The notes under the pieces are model-generated. The model searched no databases. It saw only the letters and a program-made list of their open reading frames with translations, and had not been told where the DNA came from. Shown in pieces: positions 45,981 through 58,468 of a DNA stretch of 64,000 nt (position 1 is the stretch's first letter; each line of letters starts with the position of its first letter). Source of the stretch: Jackrogersella multiformis (taxonomy: Eukaryota > Ascomycota > Sordariomycetes > Xylariales > Hypoxylaceae); the NCBI GenBank assembly GCA_902806575.1, contig CADCXD010000005.1, positions 2,604,001 to 2,668,000 of the forward strand, given 5' to 3'. The position numbers were made by a program, and so were the translations under genes.

Positions 45981-48900
45981 TATGCTGGTATGTAAGTTGA
46001 TTCCCGCCTATACTACTACCTACCGTAGTACTCATCAGGTGGTTAAACATGACGATAGATAACTTCAAAAAAAAAAGAGAGGCACATTCTTGGAGGCATG
46101 ATTTCTTGGCCTCATACTTCTTAGTACGTGACAACGCCAGATTGGTAGCCCGGCCACTCGGTCTTCTCGACAAAGTTGTCTCCAACTGAAAGCGCGAGAC
46201 ATTGGAGGAGTTGAGCCCGCATCGAGAATCGGGGTACCTATCTCGTGATGATTGTCCCCTATGGCGAACGCTTTGGATACGACAAGGCCATGGTATAGTC
46301 TTGTGGTACGAGAGACACGGACCCCATAATTACAACCACATTATTAAGTCTAGCACTTCGAAGGGCTTGCCCTGTCTCTCGTAATCCTGTGTGATATGGG
46401 TTGCACGTAGCTATATTTGATTAATCCTCGGCCATTCATCTTTGTTTACGTGAAAATGAACTTCACACCTCGGATTATTATTATAACTTACACATGATGA
46501 TGTCCGGCGCGGTCTGTTCCCTACCTATCATGTGCAGTAGCGCCGTAGCCTTACCCTTAGTCCGACTTCAATAAGAGCTATATCTCCCCGACAGCCAATC
46601 TAAACTTCTATAGGATTATCTCCTAAATTAACAGCAAACAAGTTCAAAGCAAAGCCGTGTTCATACGTAATAATGCAGCCACTTGGGAGGTCAGCTGAAA
46701 GGCTAAAGGTAATTGCCAGACACTCTCTATTCAAATGATATCTTCCACTGCAGATATATGATACGTCTTAGGAAGAAAAGCCCTCAGGCTCGATCGGTAA
46801 TACCACCCTGAAGTTAACAAAGACGTCAAATCAAGGGGGGCCCGTTGCAGGCGAAGGGGGGACCACTTATTACTCATAGTAATAGAAAGTCTGGTTCGTT
46901 CATTTATTTCTCGAGTTAGATTCTGTCCAACTGTAGAGCAACCCGCATAACCATCTTGTCTGGTTTTTAGGTTAGCCGTCTGTCGTGAATTTCTCTCCGA
47001 GCCATCGCGCTCCTCCAGTCCGAACATCGAGCTGCTGTACTACGTTGGTACCCAAGAAAGCGGTCGAATAGTATAAAGCAAGACGAGGTGATTGTAAGTT
47101 ACAAGCGTAACAATAGTAACAGTCATCGGCGGTAACATACAAAACCCCAGATTAAGCGACCAAGAAGTGGACCCCGGCAGATCTTGAATAACCTGGTTAG
47201 ATGTTAGGTAAGGGAGCTGCTTGGTAATAATTCTCTAAACATCATCATCTGAGACAAGACGTCGCATAGGTAGCTCGAATTACTGAGGATTTGGAGTCGT
47301 CACATTACCTCGCCCGTTTCTATGGGTTACATACAGTAAGCAACCATGAGCACGCCAAGACTTGTAAAGCTTGTTGGCTACGGCCGGGCGTATCGGAAAG
47401 CATTTACAGCAATTCGAGAGAACCAGTCGGAAACTATGTGTAGTTTGGAATTTGAGGTTGATTATGGATTTGGAACTCCGTTTGAGTACGGAGCAGCGGA
47501 GTAGAGAAGGGGACTCAGTCGATCTTTGGATATACTATGGTACCTGGTAAATCCAGTATATTTTATACCTACACTCTGTACCTAGGTAGTTATACGTATA
47601 TCCACCTGGGCATCCATGTTGTAAGGATTATGTGGACGCTAACAGACAACCGTATTATGATACTAGGTACCTGCTCAGGTAGATAATTAACTGACCTTAC
47701 CATACCTACCTAGGTATGCTAGGTAGGTAGGTATATAACATATGGCTGATTTTAAGCTTACCGTGGTAGAGTAGAGTGGCTTCGCGCCTCTCTGAAACTA
47801 TCCGCTTCGAAAATCCTTGATAAGAATTCACTTTCAGGGATGACCGATCTAATATAATAGATCGAGAATAGGCTATGCCCACCTACGTAATAAAAGTTCC
47901 GGCGAGCGAAAAGCATTGATCGTGTACCTTTGAGGGAGGAAGACCATCCCCTGATCATAGCGTTTTAGGGGGTCGAATGGGGGGGAATGGGGGGTAAAAT
48001 GGCACCGATCGAAAATCCTTCCGCAATAACAGGTAGGAATTCCAATTCTAATGTTAGCACAACTGCACGGCATTACCGTCCACTACTATGAGGTACATCG
48101 TCAAGGCACGTCGAAGCAGGACCTGTAACGTATCCCCCACTGATACATCCAGGTGTACATCGGCCCATCGTGTTGGAACGGATTAAAGGTATGTGAGTAC
48201 GGAATATATTCTGTATGTGTTTCCTTTGCGCACGACTAAGAGGCGCAACACCCCCTTCCATCAAACTAATAATAACTTCGATTTACCTACAAAGGTTTAC
48301 CATGTAGGATTCAACGTCTCTGTATTCCTAGCGAGTAAAGAAAAGAGGGAAAATTAACCTACAAGCCAAGACCTAAAATCGAACGATGCTGTTTACGGCA
48401 TGTCGTGCATTTCCCTGCTAAACTGTGCTCGTTTCTGATTTCCCTTCCACATCCCACTCGTTACCTACTTTTACTTACATACCTACATTAGGTACCTACA
48501 GGACTATCCGTAGGTCATCCCGCAAGCCTGCCGAGGTCTGCCTCTCCAGCTCCCTGTATGATTTGGTAACACAAGCAGCGAGTGCTATATGCAAGCTTTC
48601 AGCCACTCTTCTCGTCGTCCTGTTGTGCTGCTGTACATAGACGAAGCCCTTCAGTAACCGAGCTGACGATCACTCCCCTGTAAAATTGTAGAATCTAGAA
48701 TTTACACGTATTTATTTTCTATCGCTCTCTTCTTGGACTTTCGTGTTGTTCTTTTCTTGGGAAAATTCGACATCCCATGGATATTTCGCCCGAATCTTAA
48801 CACAAGGGAGGCCGATACGAAAGTAGGATACGGCATAATGGCAGGGCATCTCTCTCGACCCCCAGGCTCGCAAAAGAAACTTGCTAAGCCTGATATCGTT

Positions 48901-49795
48901 AGGACTCGCCGTTCGGTCCTGGCTTACCCTTGTTCCTACACTAGCCTCTAGAATCGCAAACTACAAAGTACCTGCCATGATGTTCCCTCACCCCCGTTCT
49001 GCATGCATCTCAAAGACAGCAGGGGATACCCCTGGCCCCTGTCGCCGTTCTCTCCTCTAGCGTCTCTCAACTTGCTTGTACAATGAAGGTATATCCCGCT
49101 GATCTTGAAAGTGGGAGACCCACTCCTTCTGTCCAACTGCTCATTCGTTCCCCTCGATCTCGCACATCCATCTCGACCTACCTTGCCTACCTTGCCTACC
49201 TTGCCTATACCTTGTAGCATGTACCATAGGGTCGAGTTAAGATACCCCGTCATTTCTCTTCCAACCTTTCAACGTCCAGGTCTCTCTGCTGTCTGGTGGC
49301 CCCCCAAACTACCCAGGCCGGGCCCACCCATGCTCCCTCTCCCTCCCTCTCTCTTCTGAGGTTTGGCTCTCCTGCGACTGCTACATGCATATTATCGCCT
49401 CCCTAGACTAGGGGTCGAAGTATGGATGGAGGGTCAGAGTTGTACTTCTCCCGTACCGACCTAGAGCGAGTGGGGAGCACAACTCGGCACGGTAGTGTGC
49501 TTGTTCATATAGAGACCGCACCGCATCTTATATCTGGTCGTCCCATTCGTTCCACCCCCCCATTGACCTCGACTGCTTCTTCCCATGCAATATAAATAAC
49601 GTCTTTCTGGGCAATCCATCTTTTCCATATTAATGCCAATTTACCCACGCCAGTCAACTCCCTCTTCCTGAATAGACAAGAGATCTTATACTGCGTCGAG
49701 ACCGGAGTCGAGACCGTTGCCGTCCCGAGTTACCACATGCGTCCTTGCTAGAACGATACAACATCATTCAGTCGTTATATAGTGCATAGACTAAC
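45981..49795. promoter_or_regulatory. Long upstream region of the PRO1-like regulator
   Basis: Nothing coding is recognised for 3.8 kb before the regulator's ATG. The last ~700 bp are C/T-rich with many short upstream ATGs, which suggests a long transcribed leader. ACCTAGGT copies lie near 47579 and 47700-47738. A 9-bp CCTTGCCTA tandem (three copies) lies at 49181-49207. Confidence 0.35.
49181..49207. repeat. 9-bp tandem repeat CCTTGCCTA, three copies
   Basis: Three exact head-to-tail units lie about 590 bp before the start codon of the Zn2Cys6 regulator, within the pyrimidine-rich leader or promoter. Confidence 0.8.
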
Positions 49796-52404
49796 ATGAC
49801 AGTCTCACTTCCTCCACAGTCTAATTCGTCCAAGGACGCCCAGGCCGCTCGTAAACGCCGGAGAAGAGCCCCCGCCGGAGGAGCTGCCGATGACTGTTTT
49901 ACTTGCATCAAGAGGAGCACCAAGTGCGACAGGCGCAGGCCATACTGCTCGCAATGTCTCGAGATTGGGAATGAATGCTCCGGCTATAAGACTCAACTGA
50001 CCTGGGGAGTGGGTGTGGCGAGTCGAGGCAAACTCCGAGGACTCTCGTTGCCTATAGCAAAAGCACCACCCGTTGCGCCTGTTGGGAAGAAGACGCCGAG
50101 CCGGTCACGAGCAACAAGCTCCGCAACAACCTCATCTCAGTGGAGCGACCGGGAAGAGGGACAGCATAGGGTTCGCCGAGGAGATGTCGATATCAGCGGA
50201 GATCACGCTACTTCCGTTCCTACGACGCCGTATGGGACCTATTCAGAATACTCGAGGTTCGCACATGGAGACCCAACGCCATCAGCCTCTCAGAGGGCCT
50301 GGGGAGGTCTTCCAGCGTACGCCGGCAACGTGAACGTCCATGATCAGCCTAGATTCCAGAAGCTCGGCTCCTCAATGAGTCATTACCCCATAATGGGTGA
50401 ATCACTATCGTCCTCTGTGGACTCGCTGAGCGATGTCGACTACACTTTATCGCCGATAGGACATGCTTATCCAAGAGAGGAGATCCCCTTTGCGCACAGC
50501 CCGACTCTTCTTTACGAGAACTATACGGGCCATAACTCTCCTGTCCCTCAGAGCCCCACCGGTGCGATTATGATCGATCAACGAGCTCCAACTTCGTGTC
50601 CTAGCTTAGTCTATGCACCATCGGAGCCAAGTTCGAGCCTCAGCTCTCATCACGACTCTTTCGAACCGCAGATCGCCCATAGACTGGTCGCGGACAACGA
50701 TACTCTGAGTAAGGATCAAGCGTTCCGAAATACCATGCCTCGGGTCACTGACAACTCCTTGCAGGCGTCCCTGAGATGGAGTCATACAGCACCAGCCCCC
50801 ATTCCGCAAATGGTTCGCACTGGGCCTCTTCGATTTCAAGAGATGACGATGTGACACCTCACGCCGTGGAACCAACTTCGGCTACCCTAGCTCTTCCGTA
50901 TGAGAGCCAGTCGATACAGGTTAGCCCCGATCTCATTGGCAAGATGCCTTTCTTCATGGACTACTACGAGAATATTATGTGTCCTTCCATGGTTCTTGTA
51001 GATGGGCCCAACAATCCTTTCCGAGACCACATCCTGCGGCTGGCGTCGGGAAGTCGAAGCCTACAGCATGCCATCTGTGCCCTGTCCGCGTGTAATCTGA
51101 GGATGAAGAGAAGGCTAAGTCTTGGTCAACGTGCCAGGGATTCAGACAGTACCGTCTCTGAGCGACTCTCTGATGTGCAGTCGGACCATCATTCCTTATC
51201 CGAAGAACATCAACACCGTAACTTGGCCGTCCATCTCCTTAACCAACAACTGAACGATCCCGCGAAATCCTGCCATGACTCTGTTCTGGCCACTATACTA
51301 CTGCTCTGTCACTACCGTATGGTCGAATCTGGAGTTGCAAAATTTCATACGCAATTTGCGGGCGTTAAGAAGATACTTAGTATGCGGGGCTCCGCCCCCT
51401 ATCAAGGATCGAGTGACTCGGCGTGGATGGAAGCTATTTTCACCTACTTCGACTCAATTTCGGCTAGCATCAATGACCGCGAGGCCCAACTAAATCATTC
51501 CTTCTACGGACTTCCCTCTGATGCTAACCTGTTACCGCCAGGAGTCGAGAATTTGGTTGGCTGTGACAGGGAGCTCTTCAAGACGATCAGTAAGCTTGGT
51601 CGCCTAAACCTTCTATCTCAGCACCTTCCAGTCCATAACGCCTTAACATCACCTACTGGCCGTGTTGGAACGCCATCAGCCTCTTCTCCTCTTGGTTCTC
51701 CACTGGGGCACTCTTTTAAGCAACCTGCCCCGTCAATCGGAGATTTCTTCAGTATAAACCATCATCGTTACGACGGCAACGGCTTTGCGTCTCAACTTGA
51801 TGAAGAAGAGATTCTGTCTACAGGACTTTGCTCGTCGCCTCAATATGACGAGCACCGCTCGAGTTTCTGGCGCGAATGGAAGGATGCCCGCATAGCCCTT
51901 CAAAGTTGGGAATTCGACCCTCAGCGGGTCGCCTCATCTCTCCCCAACTCGGCAACACAGACCCAAGTCCGCGACCTACACTGGCTCTCCGAGGCTTTCC
52001 GCTACGCGGCCCTGCTTTATACCGAGCGTCTAGCTTCGCCCAACGTACCTTCGACTCACAACAACTTCCGCAATTTAGTCAGCCAAGTCGTCTATTATGC
52101 AAGCTCGCTCGAGGCCGGCAGTAGCGCCGAGAAGTTCCTGCTCTGGCCACTATTCGTAGCCGGTAGCGAATGCGTGAACGAGCTTCAACAGAACATCGTT
52201 CGCAGCAAGTGCCGCGAAATCATGTCTCGTAGCGGCTACATGAACAACCTAGCAGCGATCGAGGTATTAGAGAGGCTTTGGGCTGGCGAGTACTACGAAC
52301 CCCCTATGAGTCCCGGGGACAAGCTAGGGTCGAGACGCGGCTGCTTCAACTGGACGAAATGCATCGGAGGGCCTGGAGTTGAGGTGGAGTGGATAATGTT
52401 TTAA
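49796..52404 (+). CDS. pro1: Zn2Cys6 transcription factor, PRO1/ADV-1 (NosA/RosA) type
   Basis: Exon 1 (49796-50708) and exon 2 (50765-52404) are joined across a 56-nt intron that restores the frame, giving 850 residues. A basic patch RKRRRR precedes the zinc cluster Cys34-x2-Cys37-x6-Cys44-x6-Cys51-x2-Cys54-x6-Cys61. The cluster and the following stretch LTWGVGVASRGKLRGLSLP match what I recall of the Sordaria PRO1/Neurospora ADV-1 group, regulators of fruiting-body development and cell fusion. A long Ser/Pro-rich linker leads to a fungal-specific transcription factor domain (about residues 330-840). The gene is isolated by gene-free DNA on both sides. The zinc-cluster call is certain; the orthology is from memory. 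Confidence 0.85.
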
Positions 52405-55400
52405 TGCAGATGCCACACGCACATATTCTACAAAAAAGGGAGGCAAGCTCGAAAGTGACGGAACTGGCATATATAGGATCATAGAGGTTTATATCCTTCT
52501 TTTTCTTCTACCTTTTACCATTCTTGTCACATATTTTAACCACCCTTTTTCTTCTTCTCCTATTTTCCCCCTCTTATCACGAATGTACTACTATATACAC
52601 CGCATGTTGATATCCCGGGTTTATGGCTTTACGGCGGACATGGATGAGATCTGGATGTATGGTTTTTTTCTTTTTCCTTTTCAACATTGGGATGTTCTTT
52701 ACGAGGCGGGAGGGAAATTTCGCCTAGGCTTTTTACGGGGGGGATTAAGAGACGAAAGAACAGGCATGCGTTTGAGCGATGGTTGTAGGAACTAGCTAGC
52801 TACTTTCCGTGGCATATGACACGTGAAGAGACAGACATACATACAAATGAAGAGACACGCAGAGAAAAGTCCCCTCCCCCGAAATGCATAACGTAGTTCG
52901 TCATTTTGGTCTCGTGATTTCTCGTGCACGCCCGCGTTGTCTCTCTCATACCACACCCTCACGTAGGTTGGGGGTGCATGTGAGCAGCTGTCAGCACGCA
53001 AAGCAGATCTCCCGGTGGCCGACGTCACGCCATAGCGTCTCATATGGTTCTCTCCCTATGGCCCCCCCCATAATGGACGAACTGGGCTAGCATATTTAGT
53101 AATGGCATATCATACGTATCTGGACTAGACAGACGTTTGGACCACACACACCGACCACCAACCACCCTTCGTCAGCCGAGCGGGAAGGACCACTCCCACC
53201 CTCCCTGGCAGGCAATCTTGCGCTCTCGCCCTCCATCGTTACTAGATACCGTTCCGTAATGGAGGGAGTTCGGCACAGCCACATCGTTTACGGTGCCATT
53301 CATCGACCGGTAGATAGAGACCCCTAACCTCACAGCGGGCTAGCCTAGCTAGCGTGGTCCCTACCAAGCGAGTGCGAATGTGGGACAGAGCCGCTTCAGA
53401 TTAGGTATTAGGTCCATACATGTGTAAATGTATGTAGTTGTAGATACCTTCGTTTAGCTGCGAAGCCGAGGTTGAACTAGTTAATGTCCCAGGTCCTAGG
53501 TACCTAGATTATTAAGGTATTAGCTCCAGATGTGCTATATGTCTGCTTCTATAAGGCATGCCCTTTAAGCTATTAGCTACATCCGCGCTTAGAAATCTGA
53601 GATCTCACTAGAGCAATAGCGCAGATGATATAGTTGCCTCTTATTGTCTACTCCGTCCCTGTCGCTTATGTCTAGACCCCCCACTCCCCACACATTTCCT
53701 AAATAGGGAGGAAGGAAGGGCAGTTGGCAGCAACCCACAGCCTGGCTACGAGACCATGTACCATACCTTGCTTCCCCCAATGTCGTTGACGTAATAAGAA
53801 CAGTATTTGCATATGACAGTCAAGAGATCTAACTAGCAGATCAATAACGTACGTTATACGATGCGAAAAAGAGGACCTACCTAGGGTAGTCACCGAGTGA
53901 ACCGGGGAGGGGGAGGAAAACCGTACCAGAACAGTATCACAGCTTACTTGTGCCTTATCCACCTAACCTAATCTATCCAGCTATAGCTAGCTAGGCAGCT
54001 GTCAGTGATAGCCTAAGCCAAGAAGTTGCAACGCATCATGGATGCTTTACATACATATGGATTGGTGCACAGCATTGTACCTATCTTGTCGGTTTGCTAT
54101 TTACTTTCTCTTTTCTCCTTAGCTGCTTTTGCCCTTTGGGGGGTAGCAAGTCAACGGCAAGGAAATCTTGGTTCGTCCACTTATCATTCGTCCCACTACT
54201 CCCTAGCCGGCCAGCACCATCACACCCAGCACCTAGAATGATCGTCGCTGCACAGGGTAGCTGTACGGTAGGTACGTAGCGATTGCTCACCTTCTCCGGT
54301 CACCTTTGCTCGGTATGTAAGACCCACTGGCAAGAAGACGGATCTACTGTAGCTATAACGCTAGGTATGGTAGATACCCGGGTTCGCGTCAGCAAGCTCG
54401 CATGCCCCTTGGTTCACCCATCGTTTCTCCGCCTACAGTCAGACATAGAGGGCTTTCGAAAGAGCTGCTTAGCAGGTCGTCTGACCACGGCAACAGCCTT
54501 CCCGGCGAATCGAGCCTGCTGATTGGCGGGTTCGGCTTCAGCTCCTGCTTCTAAGACAAGACGGTACGAACCTCGACGGAAAATATCCGGTGCGCGCCGG
54601 GTGAATCTAGATGATTTTCATAGGATGTAGATCGGATGGCGAACAGACCTATACATCTTGTAGGGAAACGTCAACCGACCCAAACTTCTTACGACGGTTC
54701 ATCGAGTCGATCAATCAAGCAACCAACTCATGGTGTTAGAAACAATTCATTGGCAGAGACCTGCTCCGGGATCCGAGATCTTCCGCCAGGGCGACATCAA
54801 CGTAGAGCAAAGACATAGCTAGAGGGGACCTATGGGCAAAACAGTTGGGTATCCCCCGCGCACGTAGTACGTAAATGTAGAAAGATGATGGGTGCCCTCC
54901 TAGAACGATTTTAGCTTCTTCTTCGCGGGTTCTAGTAGCTCGCTGGATCTGCTAGTCAGGGACCTATTTTAGGGGAATGGCTCCGTGATTCGAGACCCGA
55001 GTCGAGAAGGCTTCGAGTTCGGGGGTTATTCCTCATTTATAACTAAGGCGCGCCCTACTATGCGACTCTAGGCGCAGTAGGCCGGCCACTGCATCAAAAG
55101 TTGCGGGCTTGGCCGCATCGGCGGGTTCCAGAAGTTCATCTGGCTGCCGATTGGCCCCCCCCCCTTCACCCTGGCATTCGTGGGAACACGAAAGGCTACT
55201 GGACAAGGGACAAGGGGGCTTCGGCGATCGATCAGAGATTGGGGGGTATAGCAAATACTAGTGGATTGTCTTCAGAGCAACTTGATGAGACGACAGGTTC
55301 GTATCCGGAAGAAGAGTCAGTACCTGCCATGCAAGTATCCTAACATAGGTGGTGGTGCGGGATCTTTGGAATCATCTCGGGACTTGAGAATTCAGTTACA

Positions 55401-55483
55401 GTGCCGTCGGAGAAAGATGCAACATCAAGGTCTCACTGGACGGGATGATTGCACTGCCCCCCATTCCGCTGTTAGTCGGAGCG

Positions 55484-55505
55484 GGCTGGCTGGCTGGCTG
55501 GCTGG
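55484..55505. repeat. GGCT microsatellite
   Basis: About five tandem GGCT units lie in gene-free DNA between the PRO1-like gene and Nop16. Confidence 0.85.
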
Positions 55506-55940
55506 TTGGAGACGATAAAGGCCCTAGAGAGCAACATTTTGGAGGTGATAGATTTCATGATAAATAGGTACTTGCGTAAGACTTCCCCAGCTTGGACGGC
55601 AGATGTTGGAAGCGTCTCGCAACGGACGAAGGAGACCCTGAATACAGAACGCCAAGCCCGACCAACATGTGTTGCATGTAGCAAGACAAGATGTTGCTGC
55701 TCGAGTCTCTTTCTCTCGTATCGACTCACCTCTCATCCTAGTTACCTAGTTCTTTACGATAGGTAGTTGACGAAATTCCAACGGAGTGTTTTGGAGAGCT
55801 CTAACAAATGAGAGGTTGTAACTGTCACGGAGCTGTACGTACCTACTAACATCTGGAATTTTGGATTTGGATAGGAAATGCCAAGAGCGCACGTGTAGAT
55901 AAGGAAATACCCATTTACCTATCTGCCTATCTTATATTAT

Positions 55941-55961
55941 CTTATCTTATCTTATCTTATC
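55941..55961. repeat. CTTAT pentanucleotide microsatellite
   Basis: Four tandem CTTAT units lie about 250 bp upstream of the Nop16 start, with a related CTTATATTAT just before them. Confidence 0.85.
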
Positions 55962-56204
55962 GTTGAGTCGTATCTGCGAGTTAGGTAGGAACAGCATGAA
56001 ATTTAAAATTTTGATAGGATGGAAAGGACTATCAAATTTTTAGTGAAACGAACGTAGAAGCAGCAACCAACCTTGGAACCTACTCTACTTCTACCTAGGT
56101 ACATTGCGACAAATCCCGTGATTCTCCATAGGACGGGCATATCTCATACTCATACTCATATCCAGAGATAACATAAGAAAAGATAATACCTAACTGACGA
56201 TACC

Positions 56205-56992
56205 ATGGGTCGGGATCTCCAAAAGCGCAAGCGGCGATCTTCTCGCCCCGCCATCCGTCAGCCGTCGTCGTCGATCAAGTCGAAGCGACTACAAAACCCG
56301 CTTGGAAATGACATCGTCGCACGGAACTGGTACGTTGTTTAATTCCCTTCTCGGGCCATCGTCTAGAGCAGAGACGAGAATACACAAAAAAACAAAAAAA
56401 GGCTAATACGAAACTGTAATGTAGGAACAAGAAGGAGACCACAACCCAGAACTACCGCCGTCTAGGCTTAGTGTCCCGCCTCAAGGCGCCAACTGGTGGT
56501 GTAGAGCCTCATGCTGCGTCGCAGAAGTTACAAAGCCGATCTACGAAGCCCGTGGACCCGTTCGCCATCGCTAAGCCGACCGGCGTCATCATCAGCGAGG
56601 TGCGCGTGGAGAGGGACGAGAACGGCCGGATTATTCGCGTGCTTGACGGGTCGAAGCCAAAGAAGGACAACCCGCTGGGCGATCCTCTCAATGACTTAGA
56701 TTCCGATGATGACGAAGACTACCACGAAGAGGCAGCCGAAGAATGGGATGGTATTGAGGAAGCAGAAGAAGATAGCGGAATCGTGCCGGAGCTCGAGACG
56801 CAAGCCAATCGACCTGTAGTCAAGAAACCGCGAACCCAGTCCAAGAGGGAGACCGAATGGTTACAGATACTGGTGGACAAGTATGGCGATGACACGAAAG
56901 CCATGTCGAGGGATCGCAAGTTAAACCCTATGCAGCGGACGGAGGCAAATATCGCCGGGAGGATAAAGAAGTGGAAAGGGGCATCAACTTAA
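56205..56992 (+). CDS. NOP16: Ribosome biogenesis protein Nop16
   Basis: Nop16 is a nucleolar factor of 60S pre-ribosome assembly. Exons 56205-56329 and 56425-56992, with a 95-nt intron, give 230 residues, the normal family size. The N-terminus is very basic (MGRDLQKRKRRSSRP) and continues across the splice as NDIVARNWNKKETTTQNYRR, the family's NWDKKKTLxQNY-type signature. An acidic segment (DSDDDEDYHEEAAEEW) lies mid-protein. The C-terminal signature includes WLQILVDKYGDDTKAMSRD, then LNPMQRTEANIAGRIKKW. It is followed by about 470 bp and then the convergent membrane-protein gene. Confidence 0.95.
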
Positions 56993-57464
56993 AGGGGGGA
57001 GCAGGAAAGGGGGCTATAGTCTGGGGGTTTGAGACAACTGCATTGCAAGGCGTTACGGGACCTGGCACAAAAGTATTCTGAAAACGATACATCATTGACA
57101 AATCTCTTATTTGATCATTGTCCAAATACCCGTAAATCATATACATACTAACCGAGACAACAACTCACAATTAGTAGAGTACTGACATTAGGTTGATCCT
57201 GAAGAAATTTCCATGGATATATTTGCAAACCTGAACTATTGAAACAAACGTAATCGCAACAATCGGAGACACTATCCTTGGTATCTTCTCGTGCTATAAT
57301 GAGCATATGTATCCGGAACACCGATCACCATCGTCAAGTTTTTATACTGGCCCGCCACTGTCCCAACTGCTCTTATCCTAATTTGTGTACTCTCTCCCAG
57401 GGTTGCCAGGGCTGCTACTGTTGCATCCCTGGAAACGGGATACCATTACGCCGACGGAAAATGC
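56993..57464. other. Spacer between convergent Nop16 and MARVEL-like genes
   Basis: This 470-bp spacer between two stop codons presumably holds both 3' UTRs. Nothing else is seen. Confidence 0.5.
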
Positions 57465-58468
57465 TTAATGTAATGTGCGGTCGTAGTTCGCAGTGGGGAA
57501 TTTCACCGGCCTGTCATCGTCGTAGTCTTCTGCCGCCGGCGGAGCGTATATGTGAGGTCTGGACGACTGCGAGCCGTACGGGTCGCCATAGGGGTCACTG
57601 GCTGCCGGCGAGTGGCTGTGTGATCGGTACGCGTTGTCGAATGGGTTCTCAAGAGGAGCCGGAGATGTGCTGTGCGGCCTGTATGCGGTATCGTTCTCGA
57701 ACCGTCCACCAAACGAATCCGGATCGTAAGGGCCATCGTGGTGATCGTGCTCGTCGTGATGATCATCCATTTGTACTGGCGCGTACGCTTCTTCGTCGTG
57801 GGGTGCCATCGAGAAAGCTGCCTTGTCCGGGTCGATATTCTGACTCGTTCCGAGGTTTTCATATCCGGGCAGACTCTCGGTTCGCTGATAGTATCTTAGC
57901 GTGTATACGCTGACGGCTGTTGTCGCAACCCAAGCGAGACTATAAGAACAGTTAGCGGGATATTCCTAGTCATGATATTGGGGCGAGTTGGGTCTCTACG
58001 TTTCAAAGAAGGCGATTCCAACGATGGCCTTGCTGACGGAGCAAGCTTGCCCGCACGAATTCGCAGTGTTATAGGCCGCCTGGCTGGCGAAACCTGATAG
58101 CCAAAAGATGGCGAATACAGTATCAAAGGCGACCATCGCATGCGGCTGAGCAAGCTTCCGCGTCCGCTCGAATCGTGGCGCCATAGCTAAGTAAATCCAG
58201 GCTGGGATAGATAAGAAACACTGTTGCAATATGTTTAATAAGCAGCCGGCCGTATATTTTCTCGCACGTGGGCGTAAAAGGGAGAAGAGCTACGTACCAG
58301 TCCAAATGGCCAGCCATTGTTGCCGTTTATGAGTGAACCGTCCGCTCGGAACAAAATGATTTCGAGTATAAATATTACCAAGCCTAAGATGATCTGGAAG
58401 ATGTGAAGGCCGAGCTTGGTGTTGGGCACCTTATCGGGGTTGATATCTAGCTTCTCGAACAGCGCCAT
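57465..58468 (-). CDS. MARVEL-like four-helix membrane protein with His/Asp-rich tail
   Basis: Exons 58298-58468, 58000-58220 and 57465-57939 are joined across introns of 77 and 60 nt, giving 288 residues. Four hydrophobic segments are visible: LHIFQIILGLVIFILEIILF, the SIPAWIYLAMAP region, the MVAFDTVFAIFWLSGFA region and the LAWVATTAVSVYTLRYY region. This layout fits fungal MARVEL/non-classical-export-like proteins of the plasma membrane. The cytosolic tail of about 110 residues is rich in His and Asp (MDDHHDEHDHHDGPYDPD) and in Ser/Pro/Tyr, so it might bind metal or be phosphorylated. The start MALFEKLDINPDKVPN was preferred over an upstream ATG at 58498. Confidence 0.75.

Larger units (their letters stand above)
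52405..56204. other. Gene-free interval downstream of the PRO1-like gene
   Basis: This 3.8-kb interval has only short frames. It contains a C10 run near 55155, a GGCT microsatellite at 55484-55505, a CTTAT/ATCTT microsatellite at 55941-55961, and ACCTAGGT-type copies near 53499 and 56094. No gene, tRNA or element core is recognised. Confidence 0.5.

Noticed and set aside
57278..57913. 211-residue plus-strand frame
   Set aside because: It is antisense to the MARVEL-like gene's last exon, and its Cys/Arg-rich composition is a shadow effect.
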